IMG/VR virus record: IMGVR_UViG_3300033571_010750
Coordinates: 1-31,475 of that record
Length of the DNA: 31,475 nucleotides
Direction: 5' to 3' (one strand)
Source of the DNA: a virus
Program-made: the position numbers and the translations under genes
The notes under the pieces: generated by a model
What the model was told of the DNA's origin: nothing
What the model saw: only the letters and a program-made list of their open reading frames with translations
The model's database searches: none
Shown here: in pieces, positions 1 through 8,044 of the stretch
Layout of the letters: the number at the start of each line of letters is the position of its first letter
Position numbering within the stretch: position 1 is the first letter of the stretch

Positions 1-1041
1 CAGGCGCAGGAATACCACGACCGCCGACGTTCTGAACTTTGGCGGGCGCAGAAATTCGGAGAGCACACAATCACCTTTGATACGGCAGCGCTTGCATGGT
101 GGAAAGAACTCGCCAGCGCCAAGCGCAGTGCAGAAACCGACCGCATTCGACTCAGGCGAGTCACCGAGGAATTCACAGGCGTGAACATAGCCACGATCAA
201 CACACCGGCTTTGGATGCCTTTGCCGTCAAGATCGCGCGCGAGGGAAGCAAGCCGAGCACCGTCAACAAAGTTTTGGCCGTGGCAAGCGGCATCCTTCGC
301 CACTCCGCGCGCAAAGGGTGGCTCCCGGCAATGCCCGTGGTGCCATGGGCCAAGGTCAAGAAGGCCGATTACGAATGGCTTACCCAAGACGAAGCCGCGC
401 GCCTTCTGGCGTTGTTGCCCGAGCACCTGGACACGCTAACCCGCTTTGCGCTGATGACCGGCCTGCGGCGCCAGAACGTCACTCATCTGGAATGGTCACG
501 CGTTGACCTTGAGCGCCGCCAGTGCTGGATCAAGGCCGAGGACAGCAAGAACGGCCGGCCGCTCGCCATACCTCTGAATACGGATGCCGTAGCCGTTCTC
601 CAAGCCCAGCAGGGCAAGCACATGCGCTGGTGCTTCCCTTACCGTGGCAAGGCCGTGATGCACACCACCACCAAGGCTTGGAAACGCGCCGTGGAAGCGA
701 TAGGCAGGCCCATGGTGACGTTCCACGACATGCGGCACACGTGGGCGTCATGGCACATCCAGAACGGCACAAAGTTGGAAGAACTGCAACGGCTGGGCGG
801 ATGGGAAACCTTGTCGATGGTGATGGTGTACGCGCATCACGCGGAAGGGTTTGCCGACGCCAAGGCTGGCAATGTGTCCCTACCGAATTTCCTACCGGCC
901 AGCGACGAGGTATTGAATCAGGACTTTGCCGATGTGACGCAAGCCGATGATTTGACAGGTAAAAAAATGGGGTGGCTGATGGGACTCGAACCCACGACAA
1001 CTGGAATCACAAGCCCCATAGCGCGAAAGAAAGCCGCATGA
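1..1041 (+). CDS. int: Tyrosine recombinase integrase (5' end outside window)
   Basis: This is the site-specific recombinase that integrates and excises the phage at a tRNA-His gene. The frame is open from base 1, so the N-terminus is missing; 346 residues are visible. The first ~115 visible residues look like the SAM-like core-binding domain. The catalytic domain follows, with the first Arg in TGLRRQN (codon 466-468), the HDMRHTW box (His 724, Arg 733), a GGWE turn and the nucleophilic Tyr of MVYAHH (codon 829-831). The last ~25 residues (MGLEPTTTGIT) are the antisense translation of tRNA-His, because the attachment core lies inside the gene, as in many tRNA-targeting integrases. The stop overlaps the next start as ATGA. 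The family call is secure; the missing start and promoter lie to the left. Confidence 0.95.
   Translation, partial: QAQEYHDRRRSELWRAQKFGEHTITFDTAALAWWKELASAKRSAETDRIRLRRVTEEFTGVNIATINTPALDAFAVKIAREGSKPSTVNKVLAVASGILRHSARKGWLPAMPVVPWAKVKKADYEWLTQDEAARLLALLPEHLDTLTRFALMTGLRRQNVTHLEWSRVDLERRQCWIKAEDSKNGRPLAIPLNTDAVAVLQAQQGKHMRWCFPYRGKAVMHTTTKAWKRAVEAIGRPMVTFHDMRHTWASWHIQNGTKLEELQRLGGWETLSMVMVYAHHAEGFADAKAGNVSLPNFLPASDEVLNQDFADVTQADDLTGKKMGWLMGLEPTTTGITSPIARKKAA
968..1012 (-). other. attP core: 3' 45 nt of tRNA-His(GTG)
   Basis: Read on the minus strand this is the 3' part of tRNA-His. It runs from the anticodon loop (TTGTGATTCCAG, anticodon GTG) through the variable region and T-arm (GTGGG TTCGAGT CCCAT) to the acceptor CAGCCAC, discriminator C and CCA. 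The 5' half of the tRNA is absent; the sequence past 1012 is unrelated. It is therefore the phage copy of the crossover region, placed to rebuild the host tRNA on integration. The core lies inside the integrase gene. Phage genes flank it on both sides, which fits attP rather than attL or attR. Confidence 0.88.
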
Positions 1042-1358
1042 AAACAATCACTTACGGCGTGCGCGATGCAGGAAACGACGCGTCAGGACGCCACAAAACG
1101 CCGCGGGTTGCAACGGGATTACTACCGGGCGCAAGTATGTCTCTTTACTGCTGCGCCTGCCGTGCCGATGTGCCCGCGCGCCTGACCGATGGCGGAGAGA
1201 TTTACCCGCACCGGGCAGACCTTGCCGACCTCCCGTTCTGGAAGTGCGACGCCTGCAACAACTTTGTTGGCTGTCACCACCAAACCAAAAACAGGACGCA
1301 TCCGCTTGGGTGCATACCATCCCCAGAAATCAAGAACGCGCGCAAGGAAAATCCATAA
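1038..1358 (+). CDS. Zinc-ribbon protein coupled to integrase
   Basis: A 106-residue protein whose ATG overlaps the integrase stop (ATGA), so it is probably translated by coupling. The core has two Cys pairs, CCAC near residues 38-41 and CDAC near 71-74, then a VGCHH segment and a PLG motif. This matches the small phage and bacterial zinc-finger-containing family with YPHRADLADLPFW-type cores (DUF3268-like, from memory). An internal ATG at 1137 lies just before the Cys motifs and could be an alternative start. It ends about 20 residues after the PLG motif, and the family may normally be longer, so a C-terminal truncation is possible. The function is unknown. It sits on the far side of the attachment core from int, so integration would separate the two genes. 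Confidence 0.7.
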   Translation: MKTITYGVRDAGNDASGRHKTPRVATGLLPGASMSLYCCACRADVPARLTDGGEIYPHRADLADLPFWKCDACNNFVGCHHQTKNRTHPLGCIPSPEIKNARKENP

Positions 1359-1382
1359 AAGCGGTGGCATTCCTGTGGTCTA

Positions 1383-3218
1383 CTACTTAATTGAACGAGA
1401 TAATTCTACCCATCTGTCGCTTATTGATGCTGGTATTTTACGCATCGTCACAACGGAATAGGTTGTGGGCGTCACGTTTACGGAGCCGGTGAGCATAAAC
1501 GTTACTGAATGCACGAGAGTCGTGTTGCCGTTCGTGAAAACTAAATGAACGATCTGATCGTCACTTGCATCATCGAGCGTTGTTATGCTGGTTGCGCCGG
1601 TATTTGACAGCAACAGGGAGCCGATTTTGTCCACCGAGGGTGTTGTATCTCCATCAGCTGCCGCGCTGGAAAGAGATCGAAACTCTTGAATAGCAAAGCC
1701 GCCTGCATCAGACACACGAGCGATGTCAGTAAGCCCATCGCTCGCCATGAAACGAAGTCCAACATCATCTTGCCAGAACAAAAAAGGCATCGACACTTCA
1801 TTATTAGATGAGTTTGTTGGATAGCCTTTTATAGAAACCCTTTTACTAGTGCCGGTCGCTCGCAAATCCATCACGTAATTGCCGCTTGGATCGGTTGGCG
1901 CTACCTTGTGTGTGAAAGTAGACCCAAGCGCACCGTTGCCTATTAGCCAACGCCCGTACTGGTCAACTAAAAAAATAGAACGGTCAGCCGAGTCTAGGTA
2001 TGTCCATGACACGCCGCCATCGCTTGAGGTGCCGCTGGAATGTGTTGGCGGTGTTGCCCCCGTGGTGCCCGCCCCGGTGCTAACGTAGTGCTTATCATCG
2101 TTTTCCCGGTACACTCCAGCGCCGGAAATAACTTGTCCAGATGCCCAGCGTTCATACCGACCTGCGATAGAAAGCCACGGCGCAAGTAATCGCACACCCC
2201 AAGACCAAAAATCACCTCCGCTCTCCTTGCGAAACTGCTGTATGGCTGCCCCTCTAAAGCCGCGCTTATCCGCAGCGCCTAAAGCAAACTGTCCGACGCT
2301 CCATAACAAGGATGCGAGTCTGTTTGTGGCTGACGTGGTTCCAGCAGTTCCGAAGTTATTGAGGTTTACTACCGCATGGTGCCCACTGTCCACAGACCAA
2401 TGAGTATCATCCGGCGCGGAATCTTTCGATACGACCCCAAAGTGCTTGGTGCTTTCACCCGCAGCAGAAAAGTCATTGATGCCGCTGAAATCAATGAACA
2501 CGACATCATCCGGCAAAGTCGCCTGACTGAGTAATGATGCCCTGTCATATTTCACGTTAGGGGGGATGATGAATGTCTTTTTCCCACTGTTAACAGCAGC
2601 GTCAAGTATCGTTGCGGTGTTATCTGTAGTTCCATCGGCAACAACCCCTGTAAAGTCTGTTACCGATGTTAGATCGGTGCGCAACTTTTCTTTTAGGTTA
2701 CGCTGAACGCCGCCCGTAGCGGTGTGCGTTGTGGATACCAGCGCGGCGTCTGTCGCTGTGCCCGTTCCTTCGACAAGTATCGGCTGGTTGTCCTCGTCGA
2801 AGTTGATGTACTTCCCGAAGCGGTTGGCGGGTAGCATCATGTTCCCGCTAGCCGAGTCGCCAGGCGCAACGCGTAAACTTACGGCGTCCACAACCTGCAT
2901 CATTAGCCATAAGCGATCAAAATCAGGGTTTACATTGTCCGCGTTCCAGTCGCCAAATTGCTGATAATCTTGCTCTCGAAGAAGCCGCAATTTCCGGTAA
3001 ATGATGACAACATCACCATTTGTTGGCGCAACGGAAAACGTCACATTGCCGCCAGATACTTGCCCCACCCCTGAAACCGTGAAGCCAGAAGTCTGCTCGA
3101 CGTTATCGACTTTTACGCCAATATCCTCGTCATCCTCGATCTTGAAGGTGTAAGGGAAAACCGTGGTTACACCGTTCGCCGTGGCGGACGTTATAGGGGT
3201 CTGTACTGGGGCTGTCAT
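1383..3218 (-). CDS. Tail fibre / tailspike with T7-type N-terminus
   Basis: A 611-residue receptor-binding protein. Residues 1-~130 resemble the T7 gp17 N-terminal tail-attachment domain (PYTFKIEDDEDIGVKVDNVEQ, then RLLREQDYQQFGDW and DFDRLWLMMQ). Around residues 170-230 there is a pectate-lyase-3-like start of a beta-helix (FTGVVADGTTDNTATI, FIIPPNV), as in tailspikes. The rest is Gly/Ser/Thr-rich beta structure ending in a compact C-terminal domain. The start has a GAGG Shine-Dalgarno and lies 63 nt after the terminase gene, with one copy of the 17-bp hairpin element between them. The gene is visibly more A+T-rich than its neighbours, which suggests a replaced host-range module. No catalytic residues or diversity-generating repeat were identified. 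Confidence 0.9.
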   Translation of the reverse strand: MTAPVQTPITSATANGVTTVFPYTFKIEDDEDIGVKVDNVEQTSGFTVSGVGQVSGGNVTFSVAPTNGDVVIIYRKLRLLREQDYQQFGDWNADNVNPDFDRLWLMMQVVDAVSLRVAPGDSASGNMMLPANRFGKYINFDEDNQPILVEGTGTATDAALVSTTHTATGGVQRNLKEKLRTDLTSVTDFTGVVADGTTDNTATILDAAVNSGKKTFIIPPNVKYDRASLLSQATLPDDVVFIDFSGINDFSAAGESTKHFGVVSKDSAPDDTHWSVDSGHHAVVNLNNFGTAGTTSATNRLASLLWSVGQFALGAADKRGFRGAAIQQFRKESGGDFWSWGVRLLAPWLSIAGRYERWASGQVISGAGVYRENDDKHYVSTGAGTTGATPPTHSSGTSSDGGVSWTYLDSADRSIFLVDQYGRWLIGNGALGSTFTHKVAPTDPSGNYVMDLRATGTSKRVSIKGYPTNSSNNEVSMPFLFWQDDVGLRFMASDGLTDIARVSDAGGFAIQEFRSLSSAAADGDTTPSVDKIGSLLLSNTGATSITTLDDASDDQIVHLVFTNGNTTLVHSVTFMLTGSVNVTPTTYSVVTMRKIPASISDRWVELSRSIK

Positions 3219-3266
3219 CGGCTTGCCTCTGCTGGTTTGCGTGCCAGAAGTGTGCCTTTGGTGCCC

Positions 3267-3283
3267 TGTCGGTTTCCCGACTT
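3267..3283 (-). repeat. 17-bp hairpin element, copy 1 (terL/tail fibre)
   Basis: Minus-strand sequence AAGTCGGGAAACCGACA. It forms a perfect 5-bp stem GTCGG/CCGAC closed by a GAAA (GNRA-type) tetraloop. It overlaps the terminase TAA stop and lies about 50 nt upstream of the tail-fibre start. Identical copies are at 19776-19792 and 25166-25182. No U-tract follows, so it is not a standard intrinsic terminator. Confidence 0.75.
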
Positions 3284-4925
3284 ATCGCACGAATTCGGCC
3301 TCGTGAACGTCGCCAGCCGGCCGCCAGTGCGCCCGATCCGGCGCCCGCTCGCTGTCCCGGATATGCACCTTGATCCGCTCCGGCGTGTCGGTGATAGCCG
3401 CTGCCGACGCGTCAACGTAGTCGTCCGCCTGATTCTGGGTTTCCGGGTTAAAGTCCTTCATCTGATCCCAGATTGGGCCGTCCAGCACATCCACGTGTGC
3501 CCACAGCATGCCCGCCGACATGACCGGCTCAAACGCCTCCAGGATGCGCTTGTTCTTGTTGGCGATACTTGGCTCCTCGGCCACGCCGCACGCAATCTTG
3601 CGCTGTTTCATGCACGCCTTGAGCATGGCGGGCGCGAACACTCCGGCGCCGTTGTTCTCCACCACCACCCGCGGCACGTGGAACCGCTCCACCATGTCGC
3701 AAATCTGCCACACCTGCCCGCCGGTAAAGCGCCCGGCTTTGTCCGTTTCCACGATCTCGCCCGTGAGCGCCTCCACCCGGTGCAGGTAGCGCCTCCCGTA
3801 ATCGTCCTGCAAAAGCAGGGCAACGGCCGAAACGTCGCTGTTGAGCTTGGCCGAAGATGGATCCCAGCGCATGGCCATCCCCGCGATACGCGCGCTGCCC
3901 AGCCACATTGAGGCCGTCTTGTTGGCGTACCTGATGACCGGCTCGACGTTGTACGGGATGATGCGCTCCGGGTCTAGGCGGGTTTCACCGATGGGCTTGG
4001 CCTCAAGCTGGTATTGGCTGTCCCAAGCGTTGAGCGTACGCGTCTCCTTGCGCTTAAGCTCGATTTCCTCGCGGGTGAACCGCTCCGGCCAGGCGCACAA
4101 GCTGCAAATGTCGATCACCATTTTTGGCGGGGTGTGGAACTCGATGCCGTTGGCGTTGCGCCGGTAGTCGATGCCCTCCACCATCATTCGAGCGAATTTG
4201 CCAATACCGGCCAGCACGTACAGCCCATCACCTCCCACCGGGTGCGAGTAGGCGTACCGCGTCTTTGTGTCGGTCTGCTCGTAGCGCACCATGTGCTCAA
4301 ACAACGGGATTTTGAGCAAGTCCGCGCCCCCTTCGATCTGTTCCGTGTAGATGCTGTCGTGCGTGTGTGGCGTGCCTACGAATGTCTTTTGCCAGTCCAC
4401 CGTAAGGATGTGGGTAGACTCCTCGATTTTCTGGCGCAGGTTCAGCCGCGACTCGGCTTTTTTGATGTTCTTCGGCACTTCAATATCGTCGAAGTCCGCA
4501 TCGTCCGCGCGCGAGCCGGTGGCGTTGCTGTTCACGCCCACCGCCTCCATGCTTGGGTTTCTGGCGTCGCCAGCACCCACCACCCAAAACGACATGGCCC
4601 CCGGCCTGCCCGGTGGCAGCATGCCCACGCAAAGCGGATGCCTGCGCAATACGTTCAGGGTGTCGCGCGTCAGCTTGCCCGCCAGCTTATCGTCGGCGGC
4701 GTAGATCAAAGAGCGGTTATTGCGGTTGCGATATAGCTTGTATGCCTTCCACACCGCGTAAATGGTGGATTTTGCAGCGCCGCGGAACACCATCAGCACG
4801 CGCACCCGCGCCTTGCAGGTGTCCAGCCATTGGCATATACGCACATGCAGCAGCGGGACTTTCCAGCCTTGCAGCCGTGCCCACATGATGAAGAAGGTCA
4901 GAAACGAGACTTCACGATTTGCCAT
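3282..4925 (-). CDS. terL: Terminase large subunit
   Basis: The DNA-packaging motor ATPase and headful or cos nuclease. With the ATG at 4925 it is 547 residues long; a TTG five codons upstream is also possible. Residues 47-54 (FRGAAKST) are the Walker A loop in the variant common in T7-like and BPP-1-like terminases. DDADFDDIE at 141-149 is a Walker B-like acidic strand. The C-terminal half carries acidic blocks expected of an RNase H-like nuclease (MRWDPSSAKLNSDVSAV, VVVENNGAG, DDYVDASAAAI). The start overlaps the end of the small subunit by 14 nt, a normal packaging-module coupling. The stop overlaps the first hairpin element. Confidence 0.93.
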   Translation of the reverse strand: MANREVSFLTFFIMWARLQGWKVPLLHVRICQWLDTCKARVRVLMVFRGAAKSTIYAVWKAYKLYRNRNNRSLIYAADDKLAGKLTRDTLNVLRRHPLCVGMLPPGRPGAMSFWVVGAGDARNPSMEAVGVNSNATGSRADDADFDDIEVPKNIKKAESRLNLRQKIEESTHILTVDWQKTFVGTPHTHDSIYTEQIEGGADLLKIPLFEHMVRYEQTDTKTRYAYSHPVGGDGLYVLAGIGKFARMMVEGIDYRRNANGIEFHTPPKMVIDICSLCAWPERFTREEIELKRKETRTLNAWDSQYQLEAKPIGETRLDPERIIPYNVEPVIRYANKTASMWLGSARIAGMAMRWDPSSAKLNSDVSAVALLLQDDYGRRYLHRVEALTGEIVETDKAGRFTGGQVWQICDMVERFHVPRVVVENNGAGVFAPAMLKACMKQRKIACGVAEEPSIANKNKRILEAFEPVMSAGMLWAHVDVLDGPIWDQMKDFNPETQNQADDYVDASAAAITDTPERIKVHIRDSERAPDRAHWRPAGDVHEAEFVR

Positions 4926-5289
4926 GTACGTGCCGGTCAAAGGCAGCCTTTTTTGTGGTGCGCTGCAAGGAATCCAGCAGCTTTGTCGCGTCCTTCTCGG
5001 CGGCCTTTATCTCGGCGTCAAGCAGGTTTTCCGATGCCGGGTCATCATTGCCCAGCCCCGCGCCTGCGGGCGTTTTGGACGTGTGCGCCAGGTTATCCAT
5101 TCGGCAAATAAGCGACAGCGTGGCCACGGCATTTTTCTTGCACCAGTAGCGATCACCGCGCGTTTGCTGATCCATCTCGGCTGGCAGCACGTCATGCCCA
5201 GGCCAGTTTTCCGGCTCTGCCTCCTGCACAAAAACATCCACGAGGCGGGCGGACAGGTCTTGTAGTTTGCTGTATTGGTCGGGCCTCAT
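4912..5289 (-). CDS. terS: Probable terminase small subunit
   Basis: A 125-residue protein immediately upstream of and overlapping terL; position is the main evidence for its role as the DNA-recognition subunit of packaging. The ATG at 5289 has a clear AGGAAAGG Shine-Dalgarno and is preferred to a start 11 codons upstream. It is a mostly helical charged protein (DLSARLVDVFVQEAEPENWPGHD, KKNAVATLSLICRMD, ENLLDAEIKAAEKDATKLLDSL) with a segment that could be a DNA-binding helix pair. The sequence resembles small proteins preceding terL in Bordetella and Burkholderia podoviruses. Confidence 0.72.
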   Translation of the reverse strand: MRPDQYSKLQDLSARLVDVFVQEAEPENWPGHDVLPAEMDQQTRGDRYWCKKNAVATLSLICRMDNLAHTSKTPAGAGLGNDDPASENLLDAEIKAAEKDATKLLDSLQRTTKKAAFDRHVHGKS

Positions 5290-5315
5290 ATTCCCTTTCC
5301 TGTAGAATTCAAAGA

Positions 5316-5588
5316 ATGCCACTGCCCGTCACCCTCGCCGCCGCCCTGCTGATCTTCGGCAGCGCGTGCGCGGCTGCGTTTGCACTGTCGTACCCGGTGC
5401 TTGAATGGGCGGGAAATCAGCGTTCCGACTTTGCCGCCACCATCGCCGTGTTTTGGTGTGTCGCCGTGTTCGCGGCGTGCATGGTCTGCGGCTTCCGCGT
5501 GCTGTTCCGGTACGCGCGATGGGAAACTGAGCGGGAACGCGGGCAGCATCAGCGCGCCACCTCCGAAGGCCGCAACCAGAATTCCTGA
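5316..5588 (+). CDS. Two-TM membrane protein on the opposite strand
   Basis: A 90-residue protein, unrecognised as a family, encoded against the leftward late operon in the only sizeable gap there. Residues 3-27 and 41-64 are clear transmembrane segments (LPVTLAAALLIFGSACAAAF; TIAVFWCVAVFAACMVCGF), followed by a basic, hydrophilic tail. Codon third positions are strongly G/C in this frame, as in the phage's real genes, while the antisense frame gives a Pro/Arg/His-rich product. It starts 26 nt from the divergent terS start and overlaps the end of the convergent virion gene by about 40 nt. The Shine-Dalgarno is weak and no clear promoter was seen. A moron-type role such as superinfection exclusion is inference only. 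Confidence 0.62.
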   Translation: MPLPVTLAAALLIFGSACAAAFALSYPVLEWAGNQRSDFAATIAVFWCVAVFAACMVCGFRVLFRYARWETERERGQHQRATSEGRNQNS

Positions 5589-8044
5589 TTGTTTTCCTTC
5601 TGTATGCGCGCTTCCATGCGCCGCAGGTATCCGGGGTTCATCGCCTCCTGTATCTCGTACAAAACCAAGTAATCCAGCGCGGGCTTGACGTAAAACAGAT
5701 TCACAAACGGCGTATTGCTGACTACCGTTTTCATCGCGCTACTCGCCACGTCATCCCCGTTCATCAAGCGTGCGCGCAGTTCGTCAATATCGGCAACCGT
5801 CGAAAGGACTGGCCCGCCCAGCGTCTCCAGCAGTGAGCGCCCGAAACGCGAGGATTCACCCAGCACGAAATCGCCATAGATGCCCATGGCGCCGCCCTGC
5901 ATCATCGCCGCCCCCATGGTCTTGGGCGAGAGTGGATCGCGCGGCTCCCGGCCTTTGAGCAAGTCCTTGATGCTCATGGCGGCGTAACCAAAAAGCGTGG
6001 TGTACAGCACCAGTTGTGCAATGCCGGTAAATTCCGTCATCCCGGCCTGTCGCGCCGTGTCCGCACCGTAGCCGTAAAGTTCGCGCCCGAATACCTTGTG
6101 CATCAGGGCCGTGGGAAAGCTCTTGAACTGCGAGATGTACCGCAGTAGCTCACCTTCGACGGTGCCCGGCTGCGTGCCGCGTTGCAGCCACCAGCGCGAG
6201 CGCGCATCGGGTTCGATCACGGCATGGTGCGCGCGGTCGATGTAGAAGCTGCGCAAGGATGCCGCGAGGTCTGCGCGCAGGTTTTCTGCGGCTCGCTCGC
6301 TGGCTGGTAGGCCTTTGCTGGCAAGGTAGGCCGTCAGATCGGCCCGGCTCACCGCCTGCATCCCCTCTGGCGTCAGGTATGGCCGGTCATCGGCCAGCTT
6401 CACCCCGGACTGTCGCAGCAAATCCCACTTGCCGGAATCAATGCCGTAAAGCGACAGCGTGCGCGCCGCGCTTTCGGGTAGGCCGTCCCATGCCTTGCCC
6501 GCCTGCAACGCCATGTAGTGCGCGCTCGACAGGGCTGACGCGGATCGCAGGCTTTCCGTCCACCAGGTCAGCCCGTTCATGCGGAAAAACTTCTGCATTG
6601 CCCACGTCATGCCCTTTCCGGTCAGGTCTTGGGCGTCGAAGCGCGCGAATACCTCTCCCAGCATGGACTCATGGAACACACCCAGTGATGCCAGCATGTC
6701 AGCTTGCTCGCCCTTGGGCCTACCCTGCAATACGCCGCCAATGGCCTCGGTGATACCCGACAGAAACCCCTTGCCCTGAGCATACCGAACCTCTGACGCG
6801 TAAACAGGCACGTCCGTTATCGAAGTAATGACAGCGCCGCCCAGCTTGCTTATCGACTGCCACGCGCGCAGGTTCGCCCCCACCTTGGCTGCGGTGGCGT
6901 TACCCGGAATGCTTGCGCGCCCATCCACGTGCGCCAGCATGTCGATTACCTGCCGCTGCATGTCGGAGAACTGGCCGCGCTCCTGCCCCTTGAGCGTATC
7001 CGCCACGCGCGACATTGCCGCCTCAAGGTTCGCTTGCGGGTTGGTGCCCAGCACTTTCATGATACCGGCCTGCTTTGCCGCAGACTGCAGCCCGGTCAAC
7101 ACCGCCTCATTGAGATTGCCGACGCCAAATTTCGCGTTGTAGTCAAACCACGCATCAGCATCCAGAAAGTGCAGCGTGCGCGATTGGGACGCGCGCTTGG
7201 CGATGTTCGATGGCCCCTTGAACCCCGCCATTTCCGCGCCGGGTATGGCGTTCATGTGGTCGCCGCTCGACAGGTCATCGAACACGCCGCGCAGGAAAGC
7301 ATCGCGGTTCAATTCGGGGTTTTCGGATTCGATGCGCCGCCAGTCCAGGCGCGGCTCGATCTCCCCGCGCCACTGGTCGAAACCAGCGGCGTGAATCTTG
7401 TACATGTCGTGAGACTGGCGGACGATGTAGCCCTCGAGCTTGCCGATCCACGAGCCGAAGCGGTTTCGGGTCAGGCGTGACGCCTCTTGGTAGGTGTGCA
7501 CGATCTTGGCGATGTCTACGGCCTGATCCGCCAGCCCGCGCATATCCGGCGTGTCCTTGCCCAACTGCCACAGCGCGCGGGCAATGTCTCTGTCCATAGC
7601 GCCAGCCGTAAACACCTCGCGCAGCCCGGCCTTGTCCAGATCGTGCGCCAGTGCGCCGATCCACTCCCCGGCGAACTGCTTCTGTTCGGCAGCGGCCGAT
7701 GCGCGCCCGCCCACCTTTAGCCGTTCGGTGCCCGCCACCAGCGCAAAAGCGCCCTCACGGAAGCCTTTGGCCGTGGCCGGGAATTGACGGATGAACGACT
7801 CGGCGCGCATGCGCACTTGCAAATTCAGGTACGCGTTTCGTTTCTCGATCACGGCAGCGATCTTCATGCCGTTGTAAACGTCATCGGCTGCGGCCATTGC
7901 CGGGTCTTGCAGGCTGTCGGCTTTGATCCCGGATTCACGCTCTCGCTTGGCCGCGCGCAGTTCAGTAATCAGGCGCTCAAGCTCGCCGTCCGTAAGGTCT
8001 GGAACAGCCTTTACCATCACTTCTTCGCATGCGCTACGGGCCAT
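5549..8044 (-). CDS. Large internal virion / DNA-ejection protein
   Basis: An 831-residue protein, last in the block of virion-core genes before terminase. The N-terminal third is helical and charged (LERLITELRAAKRERESG). The middle is mixed, and the C-terminal ~200 residues have several hydrophobic stretches (GIAQLVLYTTLFGYAAMSIKD, MMQGGAMGIYGDFVLGE, VSNTPFVNLFYVKPALDYLVLYEI), as expected for a protein that enters the host envelope during ejection. Size and position correspond to the gp15/gp16 type of T7 or the last ejection protein of BPP-1-like phages. No lytic transglycosylase motif was recognised. The ATG at 8044 shares a base with the upstream stop (TGATG). Confidence 0.75.
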   Translation of the reverse strand: MARSACEEVMVKAVPDLTDGELERLITELRAAKRERESGIKADSLQDPAMAAADDVYNGMKIAAVIEKRNAYLNLQVRMRAESFIRQFPATAKGFREGAFALVAGTERLKVGGRASAAAEQKQFAGEWIGALAHDLDKAGLREVFTAGAMDRDIARALWQLGKDTPDMRGLADQAVDIAKIVHTYQEASRLTRNRFGSWIGKLEGYIVRQSHDMYKIHAAGFDQWRGEIEPRLDWRRIESENPELNRDAFLRGVFDDLSSGDHMNAIPGAEMAGFKGPSNIAKRASQSRTLHFLDADAWFDYNAKFGVGNLNEAVLTGLQSAAKQAGIMKVLGTNPQANLEAAMSRVADTLKGQERGQFSDMQRQVIDMLAHVDGRASIPGNATAAKVGANLRAWQSISKLGGAVITSITDVPVYASEVRYAQGKGFLSGITEAIGGVLQGRPKGEQADMLASLGVFHESMLGEVFARFDAQDLTGKGMTWAMQKFFRMNGLTWWTESLRSASALSSAHYMALQAGKAWDGLPESAARTLSLYGIDSGKWDLLRQSGVKLADDRPYLTPEGMQAVSRADLTAYLASKGLPASERAAENLRADLAASLRSFYIDRAHHAVIEPDARSRWWLQRGTQPGTVEGELLRYISQFKSFPTALMHKVFGRELYGYGADTARQAGMTEFTGIAQLVLYTTLFGYAAMSIKDLLKGREPRDPLSPKTMGAAMMQGGAMGIYGDFVLGESSRFGRSLLETLGGPVLSTVADIDELRARLMNGDDVASSAMKTVVSNTPFVNLFYVKPALDYLVLYEIQEAMNPGYLRRMEARIQKENNQEFWLRPSEVAR

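Noticed and set aside
968-1040. A complete tRNA-His gene
   Set aside because: Only the 3' 45 nt are present. No acceptor 5' strand, D-arm or 5' anticodon stem is found to the right of 1012.
1359-1382. Terminator between the zinc-ribbon gene and the convergent tail fibre
   Set aside because: No stem-loop with a T-run could be built in either direction.
1383-5000. Diversity-generating retroelement, considered because of BPP-1-like gene order
   Set aside because: No reverse transcriptase gene and no template/variable repeat pair near the tail-fibre end were seen.
5286-5549. 87-codon minus-strand ORF in the gap before terS
   Set aside because: Its composition is His/Arg/Gly/Pro shadow-like. 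The opposite-strand frame has good codon bias and two membrane spans.
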